Position numbers and translations under genes: made by a program. This document shows positions 7,544 to 14,603 of a DNA stretch of 30,241 bases, piece after piece. The notes beneath the pieces were generated by a model, which had not been told where the DNA came from, did no database searches, and was given only the letters and a program-made list of their open reading frames with translations. Origin of the DNA: JBJKRF01 sp046704785 (GTDB taxonomy: Bacteria; Chloroflexota; Anaerolineae; Anaerolineales; Villigracilaceae); the NCBI GenBank assembly GCA_046704785.1, contig JBJKRF010000162.1:1-30241 (forward strand). Direction: 5' to 3'. The first letter of the stretch is position 1, and every line of letters begins with the position of its first letter.

Positions 7544-8008
7544 ATGATAATCGACCGCAGTAATGTTATTACCGTTCTTATCGCAGACGACCATCCCTTG
7601 GCTCGTGCAGGCATACGAACCTTGCTCAACCAGGCCCCAGATATAAGGATCATCGGAGAAGCCGAAGAGGGGAATGAAATCAAACGGAAGGTAGCAGCTT
7701 TACGACCTACGGTGCTCTTGTTAGATTTACAAATGCCAAATTTATCGCCGGCCGAACTCGAAAAGTGGGTACGCATGAATTATCCAGAAATTATTACCCT
7801 GGTGTTAACGGGCCACGACCGCCGGGAGTACTTGTCACGGATGATGCTGACAAACATGATGGATGCCGGCGTTTCGGGGTACCTGGAAAAAAGTTTAAGA
7901 AGTGAGCAATTGATCGCATGTATCCGCCGGGCTGCGCGAGGTGACTTACTCTTTACGGAAGATCAAATCGAAAGAGCGCGTCGTTGGCGAGAGGATATTT
8001 CCTGGTAG
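7544..8008 (+). CDS. Stand-alone receiver-domain response regulator (NarL-type, lacking the HTH)
   Basis: A 154-residue protein that is almost only a receiver domain: acidic pair D15-D16, phosphoacceptor D61 in LLLDLQMPN, T89 in LVLTGHD and K116 in GYLEKS. Sequence is closest to the receivers of NarL/FixJ regulators (VLIADDHPLARAGIRTLLNQAPDIRIIGEA), but the chain stops at residue 154, where such proteins continue into a LuxR-type helix-turn-helix. The start at 7544 follows GGAGG by 5 nt. No partner kinase is adjacent; a soluble kinase lies 18 kb away at 25940. It may act through protein contacts or be a shortened gene. An intrinsic terminator follows. Confidence 0.85.
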   Translation: MIIDRSNVITVLIADDHPLARAGIRTLLNQAPDIRIIGEAEEGNEIKRKVAALRPTVLLLDLQMPNLSPAELEKWVRMNYPEIITLVLTGHDRREYLSRMMLTNMMDAGVSGYLEKSLRSEQLIACIRRAARGDLLFTEDQIERARRWREDISW

Positions 8009-8036
8009 GCGCAACCCTACGCCACTAAAGACCGAG

Positions 8037-8077
8037 TTTCCGGAGTGATCTTAAGATCGCCCCGGAAATTTTATTTT
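8037..8077 (+). terminator. Intrinsic terminator of the receiver gene
   Basis: TTTCCGG (8037-8043) pairs with CCGGAAA (8062-8068), with an inner GATCTTAAGATC self-complementary stretch, followed by TTTTATTTT. Confidence 0.8.
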
Positions 8078-8142
8078 GGATTCCTTGATAAGCTTCTCCT
8101 TTCTTGTGAAAACCCTCATCAATTGCATTGCGCGATTTGAAC

Positions 8143-8170
8143 TTGACATTTAGAAATTATGTTCTATAAT
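8143..8170 (+). promoter_or_regulatory. Consensus promoter of the four-helix membrane protein gene
   Basis: TTGACA (8143-8148), 16 nt, TATAAT (8165-8170). This is the best sigma-70-type promoter in the window. Start site near 8177; leader about 50 nt. The spacer and start region carry two operator-like dyads. Confidence 0.8.
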
Positions 8171-8196
8171 ACTAGAAAAACAGAACGTATTTTCTA
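8151..8196 (+). promoter_or_regulatory. Two LexA-like dyads over the promoter
   Basis: Dyad 1 (8151-8166) and dyad 2 (8181-8196) both have the form YAGAA-N6-TTCTA, with centres exactly 30 bp apart. Each contains the Gram-positive type LexA box GAAC-N4-GTTC with one mismatch out of eight fixed bases: GAAATTATGTTC at 8153-8164 and GAACGTATTTTC at 8183-8194. Dyad 1 lies in the promoter spacer and dyad 2 at about +7 to +20, both good repressor positions. No lexA gene is in the window, so the regulator is inferred. Confidence 0.55.
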
Positions 8197-8228
8197 AACG
8201 GTTCAGTATGTTATGTAAGGAGGACCTC

Positions 8229-8981
8229 ATGAATCACGCAATTCGTTCCAGACCACTCAACATCAACGTTCCGAAATTGTGGCGTGGATTGATCAGCAAT
8301 CGTAACAGGGCTTTCAGCTTTATGATCGTCGGTGCTCTACTGGCCTTTGAGATTTTCAACTACAGCACAACTGAATTTGCCCTCAACGATGTACTCGGCA
8401 ATCTGACGTTTCTGGGCATCAAATGGGCCACCATTCTAGCCATCGCCTTTTGCGGCATCGACTTCGCCGGTATCGCCCGTATTTTCACACCGGAACAGGG
8501 CATGGATGAACCCGCCGAGGTCTGGTACCTGTTTGGGGCCTGGGTGTTGGCCGCCGCCATGAACGCCACGCTCACCTGGTGGGGCGTCTCCGTCGCCATC
8601 GTTGACCATACCAGCCAGGGCAGCGCCGTACTCGGTAACGGAACCATCCGCACCGTCGTACCAATCTTCGTGGCCGTCATGGTCTGGGTCATTCGTATTC
8701 TAGTGATCGGAACGTTTTCGGTCGCCGCCGACAAAATGTTCAACGGTGCAGATGCGCGCCCACGTCGCTCGTTGGTAAGCACAACCAACAATCGCCCGGC
8801 TCGCCCCGTGGCTTCAAACGGCGTGACAGGCAACGGCCGCCCGATTTTGGCCCCTGCTTCCAGCTTCCGGGCTGCACCCAAACCGGCTCCACGCCCTGAA
8901 GCGTCATCCTACAACCGCGGCGAACCAACCTACCACAATTTGATGAGCGCCCGCAGTTCAGAATACGACGAACGCGGTTAA
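8229..8981 (+). CDS. Four-helix membrane protein with a proline/arginine-rich tail, function unknown
   Basis: A 250-residue protein I do not recognise. It has four hydrophobic segments (about 28-45, 57-81, 98-125, 139-166) and a polar, disordered-looking C-terminal tail (171-250) rich in Arg, Pro, Ser and Asn. The start at 8229 has AAGGAGG 5 nt upstream. It is followed 105 nt later by a membrane-anchored lytic transglycosylase, in the same direction. Its promoter is the strongest by eye in the window and carries two possible LexA sites, so it may be made during DNA damage. Small membrane proteins beside a VirB1-type transglycosylase occur in conjugation and phage modules, but no other genes of that kind are here. 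Confidence 0.7.
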   Translation: MNHAIRSRPLNINVPKLWRGLISNRNRAFSFMIVGALLAFEIFNYSTTEFALNDVLGNLTFLGIKWATILAIAFCGIDFAGIARIFTPEQGMDEPAEVWYLFGAWVLAAAMNATLTWWGVSVAIVDHTSQGSAVLGNGTIRTVVPIFVAVMVWVIRILVIGTFSVAADKMFNGADARPRRSLVSTTNNRPARPVASNGVTGNGRPILAPASSFRAAPKPAPRPEASSYNRGEPTYHNLMSARSSEYDERG

Positions 8982-9086
8982 TCTCCATCGTACAAGCGCC
9001 TCGTCGCGCAATCGACAATTGAACATCCCACGCGCCCGGAATCCCGGCGCAAGTGTGATGAGCGTACCTGTAAACGAATCGGACCT

Positions 9087-9785
9087 ATGACCCCTCCACG
9101 CTCTGAGCCTCCTTCCAGCAAGAGCAGACAGACAGTCGAAGGAAACGGCTGTCTGTCTGGTTTTTTCCTGCCACCATTGGCTGCCTTATTGGTCAGCGTC
9201 TTACTGGTGATCGTGACCTATAATTTGAGTAATTTCCCTTCTGATTCTTCTGCGCAAGCGGCTGCCGGGCAGACGAATTTCCAGGCTACCATCGCCCCTT
9301 TGTTCACACCCGAGGTTCAATTTTGGGGGGCGCAAATCGTACGTTGGGCTTCCAGCCACGACCTGGACCCTAATCTGGCTGCAACGGTGATGCAGATCGA
9401 ATCCTGTGGCAATCCGGATGCGCGCTCGAACGCCGGTGCAACCGGTTTGTTCCAGGTGATGCCCGATCATTTTTTCCCCAACGAAGACGCCTATGATCCA
9501 AACACCAACGCCTCGCGCGGATTGGACTACCTTCAGCACGCTTTGCAAAGCGCTGCTGGAAATACGCGTCTGGCCTTAGCCGGGTACAATGGGGGAATCG
9601 CTGTCATTGGGCGCGCAGAATTGACCTGGCCCGCAGAGACTCTACGATATGCTTACTGGGGTTCCGGAATCTATACCGATGCGGCGCAAAACGCTGCACG
9701 CTCTGCCCGCCTGGACGAGTGGCTGGCGGCAGGGGGTGCCAGCCTCTGCCAGAAGGCGCACCAACGTTTGGGAATCTCCCCCTGA
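9087..9785 (+). CDS. Membrane-anchored lytic transglycosylase (SLT domain)
   Basis: A 232-residue protein with one N-terminal membrane anchor (about 27-44), a short linker, and a soluble lytic transglycosylase domain (about 76-200) that cleaves the glycan strands of peptidoglycan. The catalytic glutamate is E105 in VMQIESCGNPDARS, followed by the GATGLFQVMPDHF and LALAGYNGG motifs of the family. It should act outside the cytoplasmic membrane. No ribosome site precedes the ATG at 9087, and a terminator-like hairpin lies inside codons 13-27, so the start is uncertain; a downstream TTG at 9177 would cut into the membrane segment and is less attractive. Upstream is the four-helix membrane protein, possibly one transcription unit. 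Confidence 0.88.
   Translation: MTPPRSEPPSSKSRQTVEGNGCLSGFFLPPLAALLVSVLLVIVTYNLSNFPSDSSAQAAAGQTNFQATIAPLFTPEVQFWGAQIVRWASSHDLDPNLAATVMQIESCGNPDARSNAGATGLFQVMPDHFFPNEDAYDPNTNASRGLDYLQHALQSAAGNTRLALAGYNGGIAVIGRAELTWPAETLRYAYWGSGIYTDAAQNAARSARLDEWLAAGGASLCQKAHQRLGISP
9125..9166 (+). terminator. Terminator-like hairpin inside the start of the transglycosylase gene
   Basis: CAGACAGACAG (9125-9135) and CTGTCTGTCTG (9149-9159) form an 11-bp perfect stem with a 13-nt loop, followed by GG... no, by a single G and six Ts (9161-9166). It has the form of an intrinsic terminator, but lies in codons 13-27 of the gene. It could end the upstream transcript or attenuate this one, with translating ribosomes opening the stem. 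Confidence 0.6.
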
Positions 9786-9863
9786 CAATTGTTAAAAGTT
9801 AACCTCCACTACGAGAAATTTCAAAGGATCTTCTCTTTTCCCATTAATGACGGGAGTACCAAG

Positions 9864-11231
9864 CTAACCCAACAGTGGCAAATAGACGGCAAATGTCGTC
9901 CCCTGCCCTTCCTGTGAATCGGCTTCGATGCGCCCACCGTGGTGATCGACGATCCAATAGGCAATTGAAAGCCCAAGCCCGAATCCCCCCGATTTGGTGG
10001 AGCGCGTCCGCGATTTTTCGCCGCGGTAGAAACGATCGAAGATGTGCGGCAGGTCTTTGCTGGGAATTCCTGGTCCGGTGTCGCGCACAACGACACGCGC
10101 CATTTCGTCCGACTTGGACAGGCTCAGGTATACGTCGCCACCCATCGGCGTATATTGAATCGCATTGGAGATCAGGTTGATGAAGACCTGCTTCAGACGA
10201 TCACGATCTCCCTGGACGCGCACCTGGTCGATGTCTGTCAGTTTGAGATGGACTTTTTCTCCGGCCAGGACGCCCATTTCCTGGAAAAGGTCGGTGATAA
10301 GCACATCCAGTTGGACCGACGCCAGATTCAAGGGGAGCTTGCCCGATTCAGCTTGCGCCAAGAGCAGCAGGTCGCCAACAAGACGGGTCAACCGGTCGGC
10401 TTCGGCAACGATTGAGTCCAAGGATTCGTTATCGGGGCCAAACTTGCGCACGAGGTCCACGCTGCCTTTGATAACGGTCAAGGGAGTGCGCAGTTCATGT
10501 GATACGTCTGCAAGAAAACGTTGTTGCGACAGAAACAGGGTTTCGAGCCGGCCAAGCGTGCGATTGAACGAACGGATAAGCGTGCCAATTTCGTCACTGG
10601 GCGGGCCATTGTATGGAATACGGCGCGAAAGGTCATCTGCCCGGACGATCTGTTCAGCAGTCTCTGTGACGTTTTCGAGCGGCGCCAGAGCCTGCCCGGT
10701 AAAAATCCAGGTCGTCAATCCGGCCACTGCCATAGAGACAAGCGTCAAAACGCCCAACACATTCAACAAATCCTGGCGAATACTGTCGATCAGAACCAGA
10801 TTCGTGGCGGCCTGCAAGACTCCCATAGGGCGCGAGCCAACGTTCAGCGGCACGGTGAGCACGCGCATGTGCTCATTCTCAACAGTGACCTCATGAATGA
10901 TAGAGAGACTCGCATTCACCGCCAACGGATCGAGCGCCTGATGCAAATCGCGAATGCCGGGGGAGATGGTTTGAAGTTGGCCGTTGCGATCCCAATATTG
11001 GAAATAGACGTTGGCCGTCAACTGCATGGAGGCCGGGATGGGAAAGCTCACTCCCCCGGTCGAATTGATTTTTGCGACTCGGATCATTCCCTGCGCCGCC
11101 TGCCGTAAGGAATGGTCAACCTGGTTGAGCAGCAGCGCACTGACCGAAAAATAGATCAGTACACCAAAAATCAACAGAATGCCGCCAAGCGACATCGAAT
11201 ATAAAAGGGTCAGGCGGGCGCGTAATGACAT
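9864..11231 (-). CDS. Sensor histidine kinase of an OmpR-type two-component pair
   Basis: A 455-residue membrane kinase. Order: helix 1 (about 13-35), an extracytoplasmic sensor region (36-154) of no recognised type, helix 2 (155-178), HAMP linker (about 180-232), HisKA with H245 in ADVSHELRTPLTVIKG, and HATPase with NLISNAIQYTPMGG, the DTGPGIP loop and GFGLGLSIAYWIVDHHGG. It senses an unknown signal and phosphorylates the regulator encoded just upstream (11403-12080). The start at 11231 places a typical MSLRARLTLLY start before helix 1; its ribosome site is weak. A strong hairpin stands between regulator and kinase genes. Confidence 0.93.
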   Translation of the reverse strand: MSLRARLTLLYSMSLGGILLIFGVLIYFSVSALLLNQVDHSLRQAAQGMIRVAKINSTGGVSFPIPASMQLTANVYFQYWDRNGQLQTISPGIRDLHQALDPLAVNASLSIIHEVTVENEHMRVLTVPLNVGSRPMGVLQAATNLVLIDSIRQDLLNVLGVLTLVSMAVAGLTTWIFTGQALAPLENVTETAEQIVRADDLSRRIPYNGPPSDEIGTLIRSFNRTLGRLETLFLSQQRFLADVSHELRTPLTVIKGSVDLVRKFGPDNESLDSIVAEADRLTRLVGDLLLLAQAESGKLPLNLASVQLDVLITDLFQEMGVLAGEKVHLKLTDIDQVRVQGDRDRLKQVFINLISNAIQYTPMGGDVYLSLSKSDEMARVVVRDTGPGIPSKDLPHIFDRFYRGEKSRTRSTKSGGFGLGLSIAYWIVDHHGGRIEADSQEGQGTTFAVYLPLLG

Positions 11232-11305
11232 AAGCGGTTCCGAGGCATTATACCCTTCACGGTCATGAAGCGCTTTTTTACTTTTCGGGAGCGCAACGAA
11301 AACCA

Positions 11306-11356
11306 ACAGGGGAGGCTGGGTGGATTTAAAGCGCCCAGCCTCCCCTGTTTTCTTTT
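11306..11356. terminator. 15-bp perfect hairpin between regulator and kinase genes
   Basis: ACAGGGGAGGCTGGG (11306-11320) pairs perfectly with CCCAGCCTCCCCTGT (11334-11348), loop 13 nt. On the plus strand it is followed by TTTTCTTTT; on the minus strand, the direction of the two genes, by TTGGTTTTCG. It could therefore reduce read-through from the regulator into the kinase. Confidence 0.7.
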
Positions 11357-11402
11357 ACCAAAAATGACAGTGATCCGCGAAAAACAACGTAGCAATCCGG
11401 TC

Positions 11403-12080
11403 TCAGGGCATCTCCCGGAGCACGTAGCCTACACCACGGACGGTGTGGATCAGGCGCGCCAGGCTATCATCCTCCAGCTTCTGGCGCAAGTAACGGATGT
11501 AGACTTCCAAAACGTTGCTCTCGCCGCCGAAGTCGTAGCCCCACACGCGATCAAAAATCACTTCACGCGTAAGCACCTGCCGGGGATGCCGCATAAACAA
11601 CTCCAGCAACTCATACTCTTTTGCAGTCAACTGGATCAGTTTCGTGCCGCGCGTCGCCTCGCGTGAGCCGGTATCCAAGGTCAGGTCAGCAAACTTCAAT
11701 ACCTGAATCCGTTCTGGCTGCGTCCGGCGTAAAAGCGCACGGATGCGCGCCAGCAATTCGTCCAGGTTGAACGGCTTGACCATGTAATCGTCAGCCCCGG
11801 CATCCAGGCCCTGCACGCGGTCTTGGATCGTATCCTTGGCAGTCAACATCAAAATGGGCAAATTTCCACCCATCCGCAAGCGGTGACAGACCTCCAGCCC
11901 ATCCATGCCGGGCAACATCCAGTCCAACACCACTAGGTCGGGATTACGGTCACGAGCCAGGTTCAGGCCCATGCGACCATCAGTCGCCACATCTACAACG
12001 TAGCCCTCATACGCAAGTCCACGCTGCAAAAGTTTCAGAATTGCCTGGTCGTCTTCGATGATTAAAATTCGCTCGTTCAT
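11403..12080 (-). CDS. OmpR/PhoB-family response regulator
   Basis: A 225-residue DNA-binding regulator. The receiver (1-115) has the acidic pair in IIEDD, the phosphoacceptor aspartate in LVVLDWMLPGMDG, and KPF near residue 104. The winged-helix domain (about 127-223) shows LTAKEYELLELFMRHPRQVLTREVIFDRVWGYDF and the VEVYIRYLRQKLE-like VLEVYIRYLRQKLEDD and HTVRGVGYVL ends. Overall it resembles MprA-type regulators. The start has GGGAG 9 nt upstream. It is co-directional with the kinase 171 nt downstream and diverges from the sugar transferase through overlapping promoters, so it may control that gene too. Confidence 0.95.
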   Translation of the reverse strand: MNERILIIEDDQAILKLLQRGLAYEGYVVDVATDGRMGLNLARDRNPDLVVLDWMLPGMDGLEVCHRLRMGGNLPILMLTAKDTIQDRVQGLDAGADDYMVKPFNLDELLARIRALLRRTQPERIQVLKFADLTLDTGSREATRGTKLIQLTAKEYELLELFMRHPRQVLTREVIFDRVWGYDFGGESNVLEVYIRYLRQKLEDDSLARLIHTVRGVGYVLREMP

Positions 12081-12097
12081 GACATACTCCCAATGAA

Positions 12098-12125
12098 ATT
12101 ATACCCAACTCTGGTAGAATGTCAC
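12098..12125 (-). promoter_or_regulatory. Promoter of the two-component operon
   Basis: On the minus strand GTGACA (12125-12120), 16 nt, TATAAT (12103-12098), followed by a short leader with GGGAG. Its -35 box overlaps the -10 box of the divergent sugar transferase gene by one base, so the two promoters probably exclude each other. Confidence 0.7.
12115..12120 (+). promoter_or_regulatory. -10 box of the sugar transferase gene, 7 nt before a GTG start
   Basis: TAGAAT followed by seven bases and GTG at 12128, with no ribosome site: a leaderless arrangement. The ATG at 12119 overlaps this box and would not be transcribed from it. Confidence 0.5.
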
Positions 12126-12127
12126 GC

Positions 12128-12763
12128 GTGAATACCCGTTCCCTCAGAATCCCGGCTCGCAAACGAGCCTTCGACTTGCTGGCGACTGCCTTGGGATTGG
12201 TCCCGCTTGCGCCCGTGATGGGGATTCTGGCCCTGCTCGTGCGCATCTATCACGGCAGGCCCACCCTCTTCCGCCAACAACGGCCCGGGTATCAGGGACG
12301 GCCGTTTTTTATCTACAAATTCCGTTCGATGACAGACACCCGCGACGAAAACGGAAACCTGCTGCCCGACTCCCAGCGGCTGACTCCCCTGGGCCGTTTT
12401 CTGCGCTCGACGAGTCTCGACGAACTTCCCGAGTTGTTCAACGTCCTGCGCGGCGAGATGAGTCTGGTGGGGCCGCGCCCGTTGCTGATGCAATATCTGG
12501 CGCGCTATACCCCCGAACAAGCCCGCCGTCACGACGTGTTACCCGGCATTACGGGCTGGGCGCAGGTCAACGGGCGCAACGCCATCAACTGGGACGATAA
12601 ATTCAAGCTCGACGTCTGGTACGTCGAGCACTGGTCTTTCCGCCTGGACCTCAAGATCCTGGCGCTGACGCTTTGGAAGGTAATCAAGCGCGAAGGCATC
12701 AGCCAGGCCGGTCAGGCAACCATGGAAGAGTTCATGGGGGGCACACGGCCCAGAGATTCGTAA
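12128..12763 (+). CDS. Polyprenyl-phosphate sugar-1-phosphate transferase (bacterial sugar transferase family)
   Basis: A 211-residue monotopic membrane enzyme of the PglC/WcaJ catalytic-domain family, which moves a sugar-1-phosphate from a nucleotide sugar to undecaprenyl phosphate, the first step in building surface glycans. Visible: the N-terminal membrane helix (KRAFDLLATALGLVPLAPVMGILALLVRIYHG), FIYKFRSMTDTRDENG with the conserved RSM, the catalytic DE pair in STSLDELPELFNVLRGEMSLVGPRPLL, and GITGWAQVNGRN. It is the minimal single-domain form. No other glycan genes are nearby. The GTG start is chosen on promoter position; an ATG three codons upstream is the alternative. Confidence 0.92.
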   Translation: MNTRSLRIPARKRAFDLLATALGLVPLAPVMGILALLVRIYHGRPTLFRQQRPGYQGRPFFIYKFRSMTDTRDENGNLLPDSQRLTPLGRFLRSTSLDELPELFNVLRGEMSLVGPRPLLMQYLARYTPEQARRHDVLPGITGWAQVNGRNAINWDDKFKLDVWYVEHWSFRLDLKILALTLWKVIKREGISQAGQATMEEFMGGTRPRDS

Positions 12764-12879
12764 TATCGTCCATCCAATGATATACTCTGCGCGGTCAGTG
12801 TTCGTTCTCCTTTTCCCCTAATTCCACAAAACGTCCAAAGAACTGAATTAGGCTATTCACTACGGAACATCTTAATACT

Positions 12880-14241
12880 ATGGAAACATCCCTTACCAAA
12901 ACGTCCAGAACGGATCGTGTTCTACCGCCCAAGGCGCCCGGCCTGCCGTTGCTTGGCAGTGCCCGCGAAATGCTGTCCGATCCACTCGAATTTTTTGTCC
13001 AGAACTACCTGAAGCTGGGCCCGGTCTTCCGGGTGCAGGCCTTCAACCGTCACATGACCGTGCTGGCTGGCCCGGAAGTCAATACGTTTTTCGTTCGCGA
13101 GGCCGACAAGCTATTGGGCAGCAATGACCTGTTCGGCGGCATCGCACAGGAAACCAACACAGGCGTCAACCTGGCCGCCATGGACGGGGAACGGCACAAA
13201 TGGTGGCGCAGGATCATGCGACCGGGTTACTCCCGCGAAGCCTTCCTGTGCCAGATTCCCAGCGTAGTCGCAACCATCCGGGCGACAACCCAGAACTGGC
13301 AAATTGGCGAGCCCTTTGCAGTCGTCCCCCAATTCCGGCGCCTGATCACGCGCGAGTTGGGCCCCGCCATTGTACAAGCCGAATCGGGGCAATATTTCGA
13401 CGACATCTGGCACTTCTTCAACATCATGATGCAAGTGCTGGCAATGAAAACACGCCCCCGCCTGCTGCTTTACACGCCGGCTTATCGACGCGCCAAAATG
13501 CGCGCCTTCGACTTCGCCCGTCAAACGCTCGACTGGCACCGCGCCACGCCGCTGACCGAGCGGTACTCCGACCTGCTCGACGACATGATGGCCGCACAAG
13601 ACATCGATGGGCAAAAGGTGAGCCAGGACGATCTGTTGGCGGCAGCCCTGGGGCCGTTCTTCGCCGGCCTGGACACCGTGGCAAACACCTCCAGCTTTAT
13701 GCTCTACAGCCTGCTCAAATATCCGCAAGTGCTCCAACGCGTACAGGCCGAAGTCGACGAATATCTAACGTCCGACTCGCCCGACCCCGCCGTCTTCAAA
13801 CAAATGCCGGCCCTGCACGCAACCGCCTTGGAAACGCTGCGCCGTTATCCGGTTGCTTACACCCTTCCGCGCGTGGTGCTTGAACCCTTCGAGTTTGGCG
13901 GGTATCGCTTCGAGCAGGGAGAGACCGTCTACATCGCCACAACCCTGACTCATTTCCTGCCGGCGTATTTCCCGGAACCCTACCGCTTCGACATCGACCG
14001 GCACCTGCCGCCTCGTGAGGAACACAAACAACCCGGGAAGTTCGCTCCGTACGGACTGGGCGCGCATACCTGCCTGGGTGCAGGAACCGCCGAAATCCAG
14101 ATCATGCTTACGCTGGGAACCATCCTGCGCACCGTTCGCCTGGAACTGGAGCCAGCCGACTACGAACTCAAGTACGTGTACACACCGCTGCCTTGCCCCG
14201 AGCCGCGCTTCCGCGTGAAAGTCGTCGAGCGGCGGGCCTAA
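12880..14241 (+). CDS. Cytochrome P450
   Basis: A 453-residue haem monooxygenase. The I-helix oxygen-binding motif is AGLDT (262-266), the ExxR pair is E318/R321 in ETLRRYP, and the haem thiolate is C398 in FAPYGLGAHTCLGAG. The length and absence of a membrane anchor fit a soluble bacterial enzyme that needs separate ferredoxin or flavodoxin partners; none is adjacent. Substrate cannot be told. The 116 bp upstream hold a possible -10 box TATACT (12781-12786) and a leader dyad CCTAATTC/GAATTAGG (12817-12852). There is no clear ribosome site before the ATG. Confidence 0.95.
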   Translation: METSLTKTSRTDRVLPPKAPGLPLLGSAREMLSDPLEFFVQNYLKLGPVFRVQAFNRHMTVLAGPEVNTFFVREADKLLGSNDLFGGIAQETNTGVNLAAMDGERHKWWRRIMRPGYSREAFLCQIPSVVATIRATTQNWQIGEPFAVVPQFRRLITRELGPAIVQAESGQYFDDIWHFFNIMMQVLAMKTRPRLLLYTPAYRRAKMRAFDFARQTLDWHRATPLTERYSDLLDDMMAAQDIDGQKVSQDDLLAAALGPFFAGLDTVANTSSFMLYSLLKYPQVLQRVQAEVDEYLTSDSPDPAVFKQMPALHATALETLRRYPVAYTLPRVVLEPFEFGGYRFEQGETVYIATTLTHFLPAYFPEPYRFDIDRHLPPREEHKQPGKFAPYGLGAHTCLGAGTAEIQIMLTLGTILRTVRLELEPADYELKYVYTPLPCPEPRFRVKVVERRA

Positions 14242-14246
14242 ACGTC

Positions 14247-14274
14247 TTGACATCCTCTCAGCGCCGGATATAAT
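14247..14274 (+). promoter_or_regulatory. Promoter of serS
   Basis: TTGACA (14247-14252), 16 nt, TATAAT (14269-14274). It begins 5 nt after the P450 stop codon. Start site near 14282, giving a leader of about 320 nt. Confidence 0.8.
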
Positions 14275-14281
14275 CCCCCGT

Positions 14282-14570
14282 AGATTGAACGACCGACCCG
14301 GAGACAAGTACCTGCGTCCCCTTCCAGAGAGCCGCCGGACGGTGCGAGGCGGCAGGCAAAGCAGCGAATTCCCCTCCGGTGGCCCCCATCAGGCCGGTCG
14401 CTCTCGTAGAGGGCCCATTGTGGATTGGTCAAAGCCAGGCCGCAAAAGCCATAAGAGAGCCGGGCATGCCCGTTACAGCATCCCCCGAGATCACCCCACA
14501 AGGTGATGAAAGCAGGTGGTACCACGAGACGCCCCTCGTCCTGCAATGGACCGGGGCGTATTTTATTCTT
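14282..14570 (+). ncRNA. T-box leader of serS
   Basis: Binds uncharged tRNA-Ser and then prevents termination, so that serS is made when serine charging is low. Seen: AGTA (14305-14308 region), AGAGAGC and GGTGCGAG of the distal Stem I, a Stem III (TCACC/GGTGA around 14491-14507), and the T-box AGGTGGTACCACG (14514-14526) whose TGGT would meet the tRNA acceptor end. The specifier is probably TCC at 14370-14372, in the context GAAT-TCC-CCTCC, a serine codon and so consistent with the gene downstream. The competing terminator follows. Specifier placement is by analogy with other T-boxes and less sure than the T-box itself. Confidence 0.9.
14529..14570 (+). terminator. T-box regulated terminator
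   Basis: ACGCCCC (14529-14535) pairs with GGGGCGT (14553-14559), followed by ATTTTATTCTTT. It directly follows the T-box sequence, whose pairing with the upstream strand would form the antiterminator. Confidence 0.85.
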
Positions 14571-14603
14571 TACAAACACCTGAAATAGCACTGGAGGTGC
14601 TTC

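Noticed and set aside
7544..8008. Frameshift hiding a LuxR-type HTH behind the receiver
   Set aside because: Only about 30 bp separate the stop codon from a clear intrinsic terminator, so no HTH coding sequence can be present there.
9087..9785. Prophage endolysin interpretation of the transglycosylase
   Set aside because: No phage structural, integrase or packaging genes are present, and the protein has a normal membrane anchor as in cellular enzymes.
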